Part shown: positions 8,853-17,680 of the stretch, in pieces | How positions within the stretch are numbered: the stretch's first letter is position 1 | How the letters are laid out: each line of letters opens with the position of its first letter | Source: Phycisphaerales bacterium UBA5793 | GTDB taxonomy: Bacteria; Planctomycetota; Phycisphaerae; Phycisphaerales; UBA5793 | Direction: 5' to 3' | DNA length: 64,000 nt | NCBI GenBank assembly: GCA_002418285.1 | Contig: DIDT01000066.1 | Coordinates: forward strand, 62,001 to 126,000 | Notes under the pieces: model-generated | What the model was told of the DNA's origin: nothing | Database searches by the model: none | What the model saw: only the letters and a program-made list of their open reading frames with translations | Translations under genes and position numbers: made by a program

Positions 8853-10787
8853 ATGAGCGATCCCATCAAGCATGAATGCGGCCTGGCCGTAGTCCGACTG
8901 CTCAAGCCGCTGAGCCACTACCGAGCCAAGTACGGCACCCCCACCTGGGGGCTGGACAAGCTCCAGCTCCTGATGATCAAGCAGCGGAACCGCGGGCAGG
9001 ATGGGGCGGGCGTGGCGGTCGTCAAGTTCGACATGCCCATGGGTGAGCCGTACATCTTTCGCAAGCGGTCGGCCAAGAAGGACGCGGTGTCGGTCCTCTT
9101 TGAGGACATCCACAAGGATCTGTCCAAGATCGTCAAGCGCAAACACACCGGCCGGCCCGACGAGCGGCTCAAAAAGCGATTCGAGTTTGTCGGCGAACTC
9201 TACCTCGGCCACCTCCGCTACGGCACGTTCAGCGAAGACGGGGTGGCGACGTGTCACCCATACGTGCGCCACAACACCGCCGCAACGCGCAGCCTCGTGC
9301 TGGCTGGTAACTTCACCCTGACCAACGCGGACCAGATCTTCTCTGAACTCATCGGCTACGGGCTGCGGCCTGTGGGCGTGTCGGACACGCTGACGGTGAT
9401 GGAGAAGATCGGCCATTACCTTGATCGCGAGAACGATTACCTGCTGGCCGAGATCGAGGCTCAGACGCCAGATCTGCATGGCGAGGATCTTGCCCGCGCG
9501 GTCAGCGAGCGGCTCGACATTCCACGGGTGCTGCGCAGGGCGAGCAAGGACTGGGATGGCGGGTACGTGTTCACCGGGTTGATCGGCAACGGTGATGCGT
9601 TCGTGTACCGCGATCCCAACGGCATTCGACCGGTTTTCTACTACCAGGACGACGAGATCGTGGCCGTGGCGTCCGAACGGGCGGCACTGACGACGGTGTT
9701 CGACGTCGAGCCGGAGGAGATTCGCTACATCGGCCGCGGCGCAGCGCTGGTGATTCGCCAGAACGGGCAGATCGCCGAGCACCAGATCAAGGAACCGGGT
9801 GAACTGCGGCAGTGCACGTTCGAGCGCATTTACTTTTCGCGCGGCAACGACAAAGCAATCTACGGCGAGCGCAAGAACCTCGGCCGACAACTGGCGCTGC
9901 GCACGCTCGAAGCCGTGAACTTTGACATTGACCATACCGTGTACAGTTTCATACCGAACACGGCGGAGACGGCGTTCCTGGGTCTGATCGAGGAAACCGA
10001 GCGCATCATCCGACACCGCAATGCCGATGAGATCTGGCGGCTGAGCGAGGCGGGGCGACTCACGCATGAAGATGTGGCCCGACTCACCAACGGCATTCCG
10101 CGCGTCGAGAAGGCAGCGCACAAAGACCAGAAGGTCCGCACGTTCATCACACAGGACGGGCAGCGCAGCGACCTGATCAGCCACGTTTACGACATCACAC
10201 GAGGCGTGGTGAGTCCCGAGGACACGCTGGTCGTGCTGGACGACTCGATCGTGCGCGGCTCGACGCTTCGCAATTCGATCATCACAATGCTCTCACGCCT
10301 CAAGCCGCGCAAGATCATCGTGCTAAGCAGTGCTCCGCCGATCAAGTATCCAGACTGCTACGGCATCGACATGAGCGAACTGCAGCGGTTTGTCGCGTTT
10401 GAGGCGGCCATCTCTATCCGGCGACAGGACGGCCAGCAGCCGCTCATCGACGAGGTGTACGAATCGTGCAAGGCGCAAGTGGGCCTGCCAATCGGAACGT
10501 ATCAGAACCACGTCCAGCGGATCTACGATGGAATCACGCTCGATCGACTCAGCGAAAAGATCGCCGAGATCATCCGGCCGGTCGTGATCGACTGGCAGGG
10601 TGAACTGCAGATCATCTACCAATCCATCGAAGGGCTGCGGGCTTCTTTGCCGCGACACACGGGTGACTGGTATTTCACCGGCCGCTATCCTACGCCAGGC
10701 GGCTATCGCGTGCTCAACAGCGCGTTCATCAACTACTACGAGAATCGCACAGGGCGCAGCTACGAAAGCCCCGTCGCGATCAGGTAG
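8853..10787 (+). CDS. purF: Amidophosphoribosyltransferase, long form
   Basis: It catalyses the first committed step of de novo purine synthesis: PRPP plus glutamine gives 5-phosphoribosylamine. Cys9 in IKHECGLAVV would be the N-terminal nucleophile after removal of eight residues, as in class II glutamine amidotransferases. NRGQDGAG and the phosphoribosyltransferase PRPP loop VVLDDSIVRGSTLR (about residues 460-474) are clear. At 644 aa it is much longer than the E. coli type (about 505 aa) and corresponds to the long variant known from Bacteroidetes and related phyla, with inserts in the amidotransferase half (for example the stretch around KRSAKKDAVSV). purD lies in the same window but is not adjacent. 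No strong Shine-Dalgarno precedes the ATG. Confidence 0.93.
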   Translation: MSDPIKHECGLAVVRLLKPLSHYRAKYGTPTWGLDKLQLLMIKQRNRGQDGAGVAVVKFDMPMGEPYIFRKRSAKKDAVSVLFEDIHKDLSKIVKRKHTGRPDERLKKRFEFVGELYLGHLRYGTFSEDGVATCHPYVRHNTAATRSLVLAGNFTLTNADQIFSELIGYGLRPVGVSDTLTVMEKIGHYLDRENDYLLAEIEAQTPDLHGEDLARAVSERLDIPRVLRRASKDWDGGYVFTGLIGNGDAFVYRDPNGIRPVFYYQDDEIVAVASERAALTTVFDVEPEEIRYIGRGAALVIRQNGQIAEHQIKEPGELRQCTFERIYFSRGNDKAIYGERKNLGRQLALRTLEAVNFDIDHTVYSFIPNTAETAFLGLIEETERIIRHRNADEIWRLSEAGRLTHEDVARLTNGIPRVEKAAHKDQKVRTFITQDGQRSDLISHVYDITRGVVSPEDTLVVLDDSIVRGSTLRNSIITMLSRLKPRKIIVLSSAPPIKYPDCYGIDMSELQRFVAFEAAISIRRQDGQQPLIDEVYESCKAQVGLPIGTYQNHVQRIYDGITLDRLSEKIAEIIRPVVIDWQGELQIIYQSIEGLRASLPRHTGDWYFTGRYPTPGGYRVLNSAFINYYENRTGRSYESPVAIR

Positions 10788-10832
10788 GGTCGCCGGGATT
10801 CTCGCATTCCGATGTGAATGCGATCGATTCGT

Positions 10833-12863
10833 TCAGCCGGGGTTGTCGGGCGCGCTTACGCCTTCGGGCTTGGCGGATTCCCGTTCGGACTCGGGCCGCT
10901 CGTCAACGTAGTTGAAGCGTTGCTTGAGGACGTCGAAGGAGAAGGGCGCCATGTTCTCGTCGTAGAAATCACGGTCCATCAGAACCTGCGTGGCCGAAAG
11001 TGGAGTGTTGCTCAATCCGGAAATGCGCATGCCGGTATCAATGATGCTCAGCCAGCGCTGACGCGTCGTGGGGAAGTGGCTTTCGAGCCGGACGATTGCG
11101 ATGCCGAGGCGCTCGGGAACTGGGGAAGTAAGCAGCCGCTGTTCCATCGGCTGGTCGGCCAGCTTGGTGAGTGGTTCAAACTTGTTCACACGATCGAGCA
11201 CTGCGGTCACGAGTGTCGTGCTGGTGATGCCGCCGACGCTGTTGGGCTTGAAGTCTTCGGGCCCGCTGTTGAGGTTGCCGTATCGAGAGACGGAGCCGCG
11301 ACGGACGTTGGTCTCGATCGACTTGGCAAGGTCATCGAGTCCCTCGTCCATTCCTCGTCGCCACCATGCGTCAATGTCTGCCGTCAGCTTCTCGTAGGCC
11401 TGCTGGCGCTTGACATCCTTGACGACCTGATCGCGCACCTCGTCAAGCGAGACTGGCGGTCGGGCCAGATCGATCGCCATAACGCGGTACAGGAACGCGT
11501 CGCCTGGAAATGACGTCGGACCGACCCGTCCACGATTGAACTCGTTGCGGCGCAGAAGCGTGGAATCCGCCACGCCGGCCTGAAGTCCAGGCACGCTGCT
11601 CTTACCCAATTCACGATGCGCCCCGACGAGTTGGCTGAAGCTCATGTTGGAGACGCCGGCCAGTCTCGTCGCACCACCGATATCCGGCATCTGGCCGAGT
11701 TCGGCCAGGGTGTACCACTTCTGGGCGTCGGCGTGGTATTCCACCGTGACGCCGAACTGCTGTTGAATCTGCTCCCGCAACGTCTCGAATGACACGCGCT
11801 GGTCGGCCCAGTTTTCGGGCAACACTCGGTACGCGCCATCGTGCGCGAGTGGCTGAATGGCTTTGAGCAATTCACCCTTGATAAACCGAGAGATCTCGGT
11901 CATCATCTCCTCCGCCTTGGCGCGGCGATATGCCTCAATCGCGTCATCGGCAACTTCGTCGAAAGAAGGCTTGGTGCCATCCGCGTTGGCGCGGGCCTGA
12001 TCCTCGTTACGCTGGTACCACTTTCTCGCTTCGAGGCCCGAGGCTTCGATCTTGTCGAGAACACTCTGGTACTTGATGGCGAGATACTCCACCTTGGCTC
12101 GATCCTCGAGGCGATAGCCGAATCCCTGTTCGCCCTCCCCTGCCTTGACAGCACGATACTTTTCGAATTGGTCGATCAGCAGCGCTTCGTCAGGCTCGGG
12201 CAGATCGGCCATGTGATCCGACGCATCGACGAAAACCATCGCCACGTTGACCTTGTCTTCAAACTGATCGACGAGATGTCGCACGCGTGCATCGGAAGCG
12301 ATCGGAGCGCCGGCGTACTTGTCGATGAGGCGGCCGATTCCGGCAAGCGTGGCGAACGCCTGCTTGCCGTCTTCGAGACTCATGTGGGACCGAGCGGCTT
12401 CGCTACCGAGCACCTGAATGAGGCGATTGTAGACTTCAGCGACATCCACGCGCTGCTGAGCCGCGATGGTGGCGGCCTGCTCCTGGATCTGCCGGTCCCC
12501 GTCGCTCGGACCGCCGAGAAGTCCTGCCAGGGCCGCTTCTCGCTTGAGCATGATCCAGTGATCGGTGCCATGCAGGCCGGGCGAATCGGGATCTTCCGAG
12601 TCATAGGCCGGGAAGCTCAGCAACGGCCCGATGTCGCGCGAATTGAACATGGCTTCCAAGATAGCCAGTTCGGAACTCGCATCCTGCCATTCCTGCGTGT
12701 AGACGGATGTGGTGTCACCGTCGATGGTCAGTTTGAACACCGGCTTGTTGAGCGTCATGTTGCCGAATCGCTGAATCGCCTGGGGCAGGAGAAACGCGAC
12801 CATCAGCAGTGAACCACCGACCGCCATGATCCAGGCCTGGTACCGTCGCAGAAACTTCAACAT
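10833..12863 (-). CDS. Membrane-anchored PpiD/SurA-like periplasmic folding factor
   Basis: 676 aa, with one N-terminal membrane helix (about 10-30: WIMAVGGSLLMVAFLLPQAI) preceded by positive charges, so most of the protein is periplasmic. The rest is mainly charged and helical with SurA_N/PpiD-like pattern: a long N-terminal helical region, then a segment (about 300-420) with Glu/Lys-rich helices and QQQFGVTVEYHADAQKWYT. I cannot see the full parvulin motif, so isomerase activity is uncertain and a pure chaperone role is possible. It is convergent with purF (45 nt apart). GAGGAAGG lies upstream of the ATG. Confidence 0.6.
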   Translation of the reverse strand: MLKFLRRYQAWIMAVGGSLLMVAFLLPQAIQRFGNMTLNKPVFKLTIDGDTTSVYTQEWQDASSELAILEAMFNSRDIGPLLSFPAYDSEDPDSPGLHGTDHWIMLKREAALAGLLGGPSDGDRQIQEQAATIAAQQRVDVAEVYNRLIQVLGSEAARSHMSLEDGKQAFATLAGIGRLIDKYAGAPIASDARVRHLVDQFEDKVNVAMVFVDASDHMADLPEPDEALLIDQFEKYRAVKAGEGEQGFGYRLEDRAKVEYLAIKYQSVLDKIEASGLEARKWYQRNEDQARANADGTKPSFDEVADDAIEAYRRAKAEEMMTEISRFIKGELLKAIQPLAHDGAYRVLPENWADQRVSFETLREQIQQQFGVTVEYHADAQKWYTLAELGQMPDIGGATRLAGVSNMSFSQLVGAHRELGKSSVPGLQAGVADSTLLRRNEFNRGRVGPTSFPGDAFLYRVMAIDLARPPVSLDEVRDQVVKDVKRQQAYEKLTADIDAWWRRGMDEGLDDLAKSIETNVRRGSVSRYGNLNSGPEDFKPNSVGGITSTTLVTAVLDRVNKFEPLTKLADQPMEQRLLTSPVPERLGIAIVRLESHFPTTRQRWLSIIDTGMRISGLSNTPLSATQVLMDRDFYDENMAPFSFDVLKQRFNYVDERPESERESAKPEGVSAPDNPG

Positions 12864-12975
12864 GACCGATGAGCCTTCCTCGGGCGATTAGGCGACACGT
12901 TCAGAGCGGATCGTAGGTGCGATGGCCCGCCGATGAAACCACATTTCGCGCCTGCACGGGCACCCTTCAAAAGCA

Positions 12976-13005
12976 ACGGTCGGCCGAGGCAACCCGACCG
13001 ACCGT
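12976..13005 (-). terminator. Probable terminator of rpsD
   Basis: An 8-bp stem ACGGTCGG...CCGACCGT lies about 70 nt past the rpsD stop; the minus strand continues TTGCTTTTGAAGG, giving a short T tract. Confidence 0.55.
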
Positions 13006-13076
13006 GGCGACATATCGAGCATCGACAGCGAGACAGGCTCTTCCGGGTGACCCCCCGGTTCCTGCCGTGCGATCGA

Positions 13077-13676
13077 CTACTTGTACAATTCGACGATCAG
13101 GTTCGGATCGACTTCAAACGGGATCTGGTCGGGCGTGGGAACGGAGACGATCTTCGTCGTCAGCTCGGCCGGATTGAGATCCATCCAGCCAGGCACAACG
13201 TGACCGGCCAGCGACTCCATGTTCTCGCGAACAAGCTTCTGGATCTTCTCTTTGCAGGTGATGACGTCGCCGACATGCACCTGGCAACTCGGGCGATCGA
13301 CCTTCTTGCCGTTCACCATTACGTGGCCGTGCACCACCATCTGGCGTGCCGCCCAGATCGTGCGAGCAAGGCCCGCGCGGCGGACGACGTTGTCGAGGCG
13401 GCGCTCCAACGTCTGGAGGAGAATCTCACCGGTGTTGCCGGTCTGTCGGGTACACTCAGCAAGGACACGGCGGAACTGCTTTTCGAGCACCGAGTAGTGG
13501 TAACGGAGCTTCTGCTTTTCATTGAGTCGCACGCCGTAATCGCGCAGGCGTCGGCCCCGGAAGCCGTGCTGACCCGGCGGGTTCAATTGGCGCTTGGAGG
13601 TGTGCTTGGGGATGTCCGCGATGGGAACGCCCACCTTGCGAGACAACTTGACCTTCGGGCCGATATAGCGAGCCAT
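13077..13676 (-). CDS. rpsD: 30S ribosomal protein S4 (uS4)
   Basis: 199 aa from the ATG at 13676, where the universal start MARYIGPK begins; an in-frame upstream extension of 29 residues is not conserved and was excluded. S4 binds 16S rRNA first in small-subunit assembly. The S4 RNA-binding domain is seen at about 93-155 (RRLDNVVRRAGLA, ARQMVVHGHVMVNGKKVD). The N-terminal zinc-knuckle cysteines of some S4 proteins are absent. It stands alone rather than in the alpha operon with rpsM, rpsK and rpoA. AAAGGA lies about 10 nt upstream. S4 often represses its own mRNA, but I cannot identify such a structure in the 155-nt leader. Confidence 0.97.
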   Translation of the reverse strand: MARYIGPKVKLSRKVGVPIADIPKHTSKRQLNPPGQHGFRGRRLRDYGVRLNEKQKLRYHYSVLEKQFRRVLAECTRQTGNTGEILLQTLERRLDNVVRRAGLARTIWAARQMVVHGHVMVNGKKVDRPSCQVHVGDVITCKEKIQKLVRENMESLAGHVVPGWMDLNPAELTTKIVSVPTPDQIPFEVDPNLIVELYK

Positions 13677-13831
13677 GTAATCGAATCCTTTACGAACTGT
13701 CGAGAGACACCAGCTGCGGACCCACCCCGCGGAGGTTGCCGGCCGACCTTGAATCGAACGCAATCAAAGGACCGCCGCCGAGAAACGTCAAGTTGGCGAG
13801 ACCCCGACTTCCGAAGTGGACCGCCCCAAAT

Positions 13832-15688
13832 CTACCTCGGCTGAGAGGTTCCCGCCCCCGCGTGGCGGCCCCGAATCGCGATTTCCAGCAGGGTCAGGTC
13901 GGCGGGATTGACCCCGGCGAGTCTCCCCGCCTGCCCCAGGGTCGTCGGCCGGAACCGGCTGAGTACGGCGATGGCCTCGTTTCCCAACCCTGGAACGCGT
14001 TCGTAGGGAAAAGCGGTCGGGATCGGCCGCTGTTCCACTTCAGTCATCCGCTTGATCTCGGCGTGCTGTTTTTCTACGTAGCCCTCGTACTGGATGTCGC
14101 TGATGACTACATCGATAAAGCGGCGATCGAGACCGGCGGGGAGTCGATCGCGAATCGATTCGGGTTCCAGCGAGCGGCTGCGAATGTGCTGGCGCAGGGT
14201 GCGTCCATCGACTTGCACTTCATTCATCGCGGCGCGTATGCGATCAAGTTGGACGATGCGCCGTTGGTGAATCGACCAGCGGTCGTCGCAGATGGTCCCC
14301 CACTGTCGCGCCGCCGGGGTTAGTCGATCCGGAGCAGTATCGCCGCGCAGCAGGAGACGAAACTCAGCGCGGCTGGTGAACATGCGATAGGGCTCGCGCG
14401 GTGTTTTGGTCACGAGATCGTCCATCATTACGCCAATGTAGCTCGTGTCGCGTCCGAGGCGGATCGGCTCCTCGGCTCGCGCGTAGCGTACCGCATTAAT
14501 GCCGGCGACGACGCCTTGGCCCGCCGCCTCCTCGTAGCCGCTCGTGCCGTTGATCTGTCCGGCAAGGAACAAGCCCTCGACCCGTTTGGTCATGCAAGTG
14601 GCATCGATCTGGTGAGGCCAGACCATGTCGTATTCGACGGCGTAGCCGTACTTGAGAATGGCTGCCTTTTCGCAGCCGGGCATGAGTGGAACAAGGGCGT
14701 CCTGCACGTCGTGAGGCAGCGAAGTTGAGATGCCGTTGCAGTAGATCTCGTTGGTTGCGAGTGACTCGGGTTCGAGAAAGACGTGGTGCGATGTGCGGTC
14801 GGCAAAGCGAACGACTTTGTCTTCGATGCTCGGGCAGTAGCGCGGGCCACACTCGGCCTCGATCTGCCCACTGTACATCGGTGCGCGGTGGATATTGGCG
14901 CGAATCAACTCGTGCATTGCATCGGTGGTTTGCGTGGCGTGGCAGCACACCTGGGGCAGTACGGGGAAGCGACCGTCGGGCATGGTGCCTGGAGTCATCT
15001 CGCTGAAAGGACGAATCACGTCATCGCCCGGCTGGAGCTCGAGGCAGTCAAAGTCGATGGACTCCGCAGCGAGGCGCGGAGGGGTGCCGGTCTTAAGCCG
15101 CCCAAGCTCGAAGCCGAGCTTGCGCAGCGTGACGCTGATACCGACGGCCGAGCCTTCACCCACGCGGCCACCCTCGCTCTTCTGCTCTCCCGTATGCATG
15201 AGGCTGCGCATGAAGGTGCCGGTTGTCAGCACCACGGCCGCGGCCTCGATTGGTTCGCCCCTGACGATGGCGCCGCAACACCGCCCCACCTCGACGAGCA
15301 GTTCGTCCACTGTGCCGGCGATGACGCTGATGTCGCGCAAGGCGAGCAGCCGCTGCACCTCCGCGGCATAGGCGTACTTGTCCGCTTGCGCGCGGGGGGC
15401 CTGTACTGCGGCGCCCTTGGAAGTGTTAAGGGTGCGGAATTGGATGCCTGTAGCGTCGATGGCCCGACCCATGAGCCCACCGAGGGCGTCGATCTCACGG
15501 ACAATCTGCCCCTTGGCCAATCCGCCGATCGCCGGATTGCAACTCATTGCCCCAATTCGACTTGGGTCCATCGTGACCAGAGCGACGGAGGCGCCCAGCC
15601 CTGCCACCACCCACGCGGCCTCGGCTCCGGCGTGACCGCCGCCGACCACGATGATGTCAAACCGCCTGCGAACCAACTCGACCGCCAT
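13832..15688 (-). CDS. mnmG: tRNA uridine 5-carboxymethylaminomethyl modification enzyme MnmG (GidA)
   Basis: With MnmE it installs the cmnm5 group at wobble U34 of several tRNAs. The FAD-binding Rossmann motif FDIIVVGGGHAGAEAA begins near residue 9, DPSRIGAMSCNPAIGGLAKG follows, and GSVGISVT-like, TSGYEEAAGQG and FTSRAEFRLLLR motifs complete the family signature. Length is 618 aa from the ATG at 15688, normal for MnmG. A GTG at 15724 would add 12 residues and overlaps a DnaA-box-like sequence, so the shorter start is preferred. mnmE and the usual rsmG-parA-parB neighbours are not in the window. Confidence 0.95.
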   Translation of the reverse strand: MAVELVRRRFDIIVVGGGHAGAEAAWVVAGLGASVALVTMDPSRIGAMSCNPAIGGLAKGQIVREIDALGGLMGRAIDATGIQFRTLNTSKGAAVQAPRAQADKYAYAAEVQRLLALRDISVIAGTVDELLVEVGRCCGAIVRGEPIEAAAVVLTTGTFMRSLMHTGEQKSEGGRVGEGSAVGISVTLRKLGFELGRLKTGTPPRLAAESIDFDCLELQPGDDVIRPFSEMTPGTMPDGRFPVLPQVCCHATQTTDAMHELIRANIHRAPMYSGQIEAECGPRYCPSIEDKVVRFADRTSHHVFLEPESLATNEIYCNGISTSLPHDVQDALVPLMPGCEKAAILKYGYAVEYDMVWPHQIDATCMTKRVEGLFLAGQINGTSGYEEAAGQGVVAGINAVRYARAEEPIRLGRDTSYIGVMMDDLVTKTPREPYRMFTSRAEFRLLLRGDTAPDRLTPAARQWGTICDDRWSIHQRRIVQLDRIRAAMNEVQVDGRTLRQHIRSRSLEPESIRDRLPAGLDRRFIDVVISDIQYEGYVEKQHAEIKRMTEVEQRPIPTAFPYERVPGLGNEAIAVLSRFRPTTLGQAGRLAGVNPADLTLLEIAIRGRHAGAGTSQPR

Positions 15689-15716
15689 TCTCGACAAAAA
15701 AATGCTGTTTCTGAGG

Positions 15717-15725
15717 TTATCCACA
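15717..15725 (+). promoter_or_regulatory. Single perfect DnaA-box sequence upstream of mnmG
   Basis: TTATCCACA matches the E. coli DnaA box exactly and lies between mnmG and the divergent RRM gene. mnmG is next to oriC in many bacteria. Only one copy is seen, no dnaA or dnaN is present, and no AT-rich unwinding element is evident, so an origin is not claimed. Confidence 0.3.
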
Positions 15726-15752
15726 ATTCACTGGCAGAATCGCCTCGATTTC

Positions 15753-15782
15753 TTCAAAAACCAGCAGAGCTTATGGTAAACT
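15753..15782 (+). promoter_or_regulatory. Possible sigma70-type promoter of the RRM gene
   Basis: TTCAAA at 15753-15758 and TAAACT at 15777-15782 are 18 nt apart, which would give a leader of about 110 nt before the GTG at 15902. Consensus match is moderate. Confidence 0.3.
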
Positions 15783-15901
15783 ATCCCGGTCGCGTCGTCC
15801 GGAGGTTGTCTCCCAATCGGCGCAACAGACCGACGCCTGGTTATGCCCGAGTATCCGCTGAGGTTTCAAGTTGAACAGTTCTCGGGCAGGAATCAAGTAT
15901 C

Positions 15902-16204
15902 GTGACGAACATTTATGTAGGCAACATCTCGTTTCAGTCGTCGGATGCTGACCTTGAACAACTCTTCGGAGAGTTCGGGCAGGTTGACCGCGCCAATGTG
16001 GTAATGGATCGCCAGACGGGGCGTTCGCGAGGCTTTGGCTTCGTGGAAATGCCTGATGATGGCGAGGCCCAGAAAGCCATCGCCGAACTCAACGGCAAGG
16101 AAGTCGACGGTCGCACATTGACTGTCAATGTCGCCCGTCCCCGTACGGAGCGCCCCGCCGGCGGCGGGATGAGGCGCGGCGGCGGCGGCGGAGGCCGGTA
16201 TTAA
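15902..16204 (+). CDS. Glycine-rich RRM RNA-binding protein
   Basis: 100 aa from a GTG with CAGGAA about 9 nt upstream. One RNA recognition motif fills residues 3-80, with RNP2 IYVGNI (4-9) and RNP1 RGFGFVEM (43-50) carrying the aromatic residues that stack on RNA bases. The C-terminal tail is Arg/Gly-rich (RRGGGGGG). Such short RRM proteins in cyanobacteria and other bacteria are often cold-induced and thought to act on mRNA structure; the role here is inferred. It is followed by a strong terminator and is transcribed alone. Confidence 0.93.
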   Translation: MTNIYVGNISFQSSDADLEQLFGEFGQVDRANVVMDRQTGRSRGFGFVEMPDDGEAQKAIAELNGKEVDGRTLTVNVARPRTERPAGGGMRRGGGGGGRY

Positions 16205-16244
16205 TTCAACTGCGGGCCCGAACGGCCCGCGCCGAGTGATGAGA

Positions 16245-16284
16245 ACAACAGGCCTGGCGCCATTGCCGGGCCTGTTGTGTTTTT
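16245..16284 (+). terminator. Rho-independent terminator of the RRM gene
   Basis: A 14-bp stem with one wobble pair (ACAACAGGCCTGGC and GCCGGGCCTGTTGT) and a 6-nt loop is followed by GTTTTTG. It lies between the convergent RRM gene and purD, 40 nt past the RRM stop. Confidence 0.88.
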
Positions 16285-16303
16285 GCGATTATTGCCTTGA
16301 GTC

Positions 16304-17644
16304 TTAGCGGAGTGCTCCGCTCGTCGCACCGATATCGCGGCGGAGCTGCGCCCCCTCGAACTCGATCAGATCGCAGGCCTGCAGTGCCCGCTCGCGCGCT
16401 TCAGTCAATGTGGCACCCAGCGCCGTCACGCCCAGAACCCGACCGCCGCTGGTGACGATGTTGCCACCGACGCGTTTCGTGCCGGCGTGGAAGATGTTCA
16501 CATCGTCAATTCTCGCCGCTTCCTCCAAGCCAGTGATCGGCAAGCCCTTGCGGTATGCGCCGGGATAGCCCGGTGCGGCCATGACGACGATGCAACTGGC
16601 GCGGTCGTCCCAGACCACCTCAACCTCATCAAGTCGACCGGCCGCCGTAGCCCAAAGCGCGGGCAGCACGTCAGATTTGAGTCGCGTCATGAGCACCTGG
16701 CACTCAGGATCACCGAAGCGGCAGTTGAACTCGATCACTTTTGGTCCGGCGGGGGTGAGCATCAGGCCGGCATAGAGCACGCCGCGATACTCAATCTCCT
16801 CGCGCACCATCGCATCGACGGAGGGAACGAGGATCTCGTGCTCGATGCGCGCGAGCATCTGATCGTCGAGCCAGGATACGGGGCTGTAGGCGCCCATCCC
16901 GCCGGTGTTCGGGCCCTCATCGCCCTCGAGCAGGCGCTTGTGATCTTGGCAAGCTTCGAGGACGTAGATGTTTCGACCGTCAACGAGCGCGAATATGGAC
17001 ACCTCGGGACCAGTGAGACGTTCCTCGATCACCACGGTCTCACCTGCGGCGCCAAAGACGCGCTGCTTCATGATCTCGCCGAGCGCTTCGATCGCTTCTT
17101 CGAGCGTTTCGGGCAGGATGACGCCCTTGCCGGCCGCAAGTCCGGATGCCTTGATAACGGGCATCTCCTCGCGGGCCTGAAGGTACTGCACGGCCTGCTC
17201 ATAATTGGAGAAGATGCGTGCCTCGGCGGTCGGCACAGAGGAAGACCGCATCAGCTGTTTGGCCCAGGCTTTGTTTGATTCAATCTGCGCTGCGGCCCTG
17301 CTCACGCCGAAGACGAGTCGTCCTTCCTTGCTCAATGCATCGGCCAATCCCTCAGCCAGCGGCGCCTCGGGCCCAACGACAACGAGATCGATCTTGTGCT
17401 GATCGCACCATTTGACCAGGCGCCACTGCTCGCGGGCTTCGGTGGGTGCGGTGCAGGGTTTGGCAAGCGCGGCCAAGCCAGGGTTGTCATGGTGTGTGGT
17501 GTAGAGGTTGGCCAAGTGGGGCGATTGCGCGATGCGCCAGGCCAGCGCGTGTTCGCGACCGCCGCCGCCAATGAGCAGAACGTTGACTTGATCGGGAATG
17601 GACGGGCCTTTGCGGCCATGACGATGGGGTGCAGTCTGACTCAT
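16304..17644 (-). CDS. purD: Phosphoribosylamine-glycine ligase (GAR synthetase)
   Basis: It makes glycinamide ribonucleotide from phosphoribosylamine, glycine and ATP, the step after PurF. VLLIGGGGREHALAW (about 22-36) begins the N-domain; the ATP-grasp part contains VIKASGLAAGKGV and GPNTGGMGAYSP, and EFNCRFGDPECQ holds the metal-binding residues. The protein is 446 aa, slightly longer than usual because of about 20 extra residues before the conserved start (MSQTAPHRHG...); no Shine-Dalgarno supports that ATG strongly. It lies 36 nt downstream of the peroxiredoxin gene on the same strand, so the two may be cotranscribed. Confidence 0.95.
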   Translation of the reverse strand: MSQTAPHRHGRKGPSIPDQVNVLLIGGGGREHALAWRIAQSPHLANLYTTHHDNPGLAALAKPCTAPTEAREQWRLVKWCDQHKIDLVVVGPEAPLAEGLADALSKEGRLVFGVSRAAAQIESNKAWAKQLMRSSSVPTAEARIFSNYEQAVQYLQAREEMPVIKASGLAAGKGVILPETLEEAIEALGEIMKQRVFGAAGETVVIEERLTGPEVSIFALVDGRNIYVLEACQDHKRLLEGDEGPNTGGMGAYSPVSWLDDQMLARIEHEILVPSVDAMVREEIEYRGVLYAGLMLTPAGPKVIEFNCRFGDPECQVLMTRLKSDVLPALWATAAGRLDEVEVVWDDRASCIVVMAAPGYPGAYRKGLPITGLEEAARIDDVNIFHAGTKRVGGNIVTSGGRVLGVTALGATLTEARERALQACDLIEFEGAQLRRDIGATSGALR

Positions 17645-17680
17645 CGCGCCGAGTGTACCGGAGGAATCGTGCGGGGCAAA

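Noticed and set aside
8826..10184. Minus-strand open frame of 452 codons opposite purF
   Set aside because: Antisense shadow of a well-conserved enzyme; no domain pattern.
15689..15901. Chromosomal replication origin next to mnmG
   Set aside because: Only one DnaA box, no dnaA, dnaN or parAB, and no AT-rich unwinding region.
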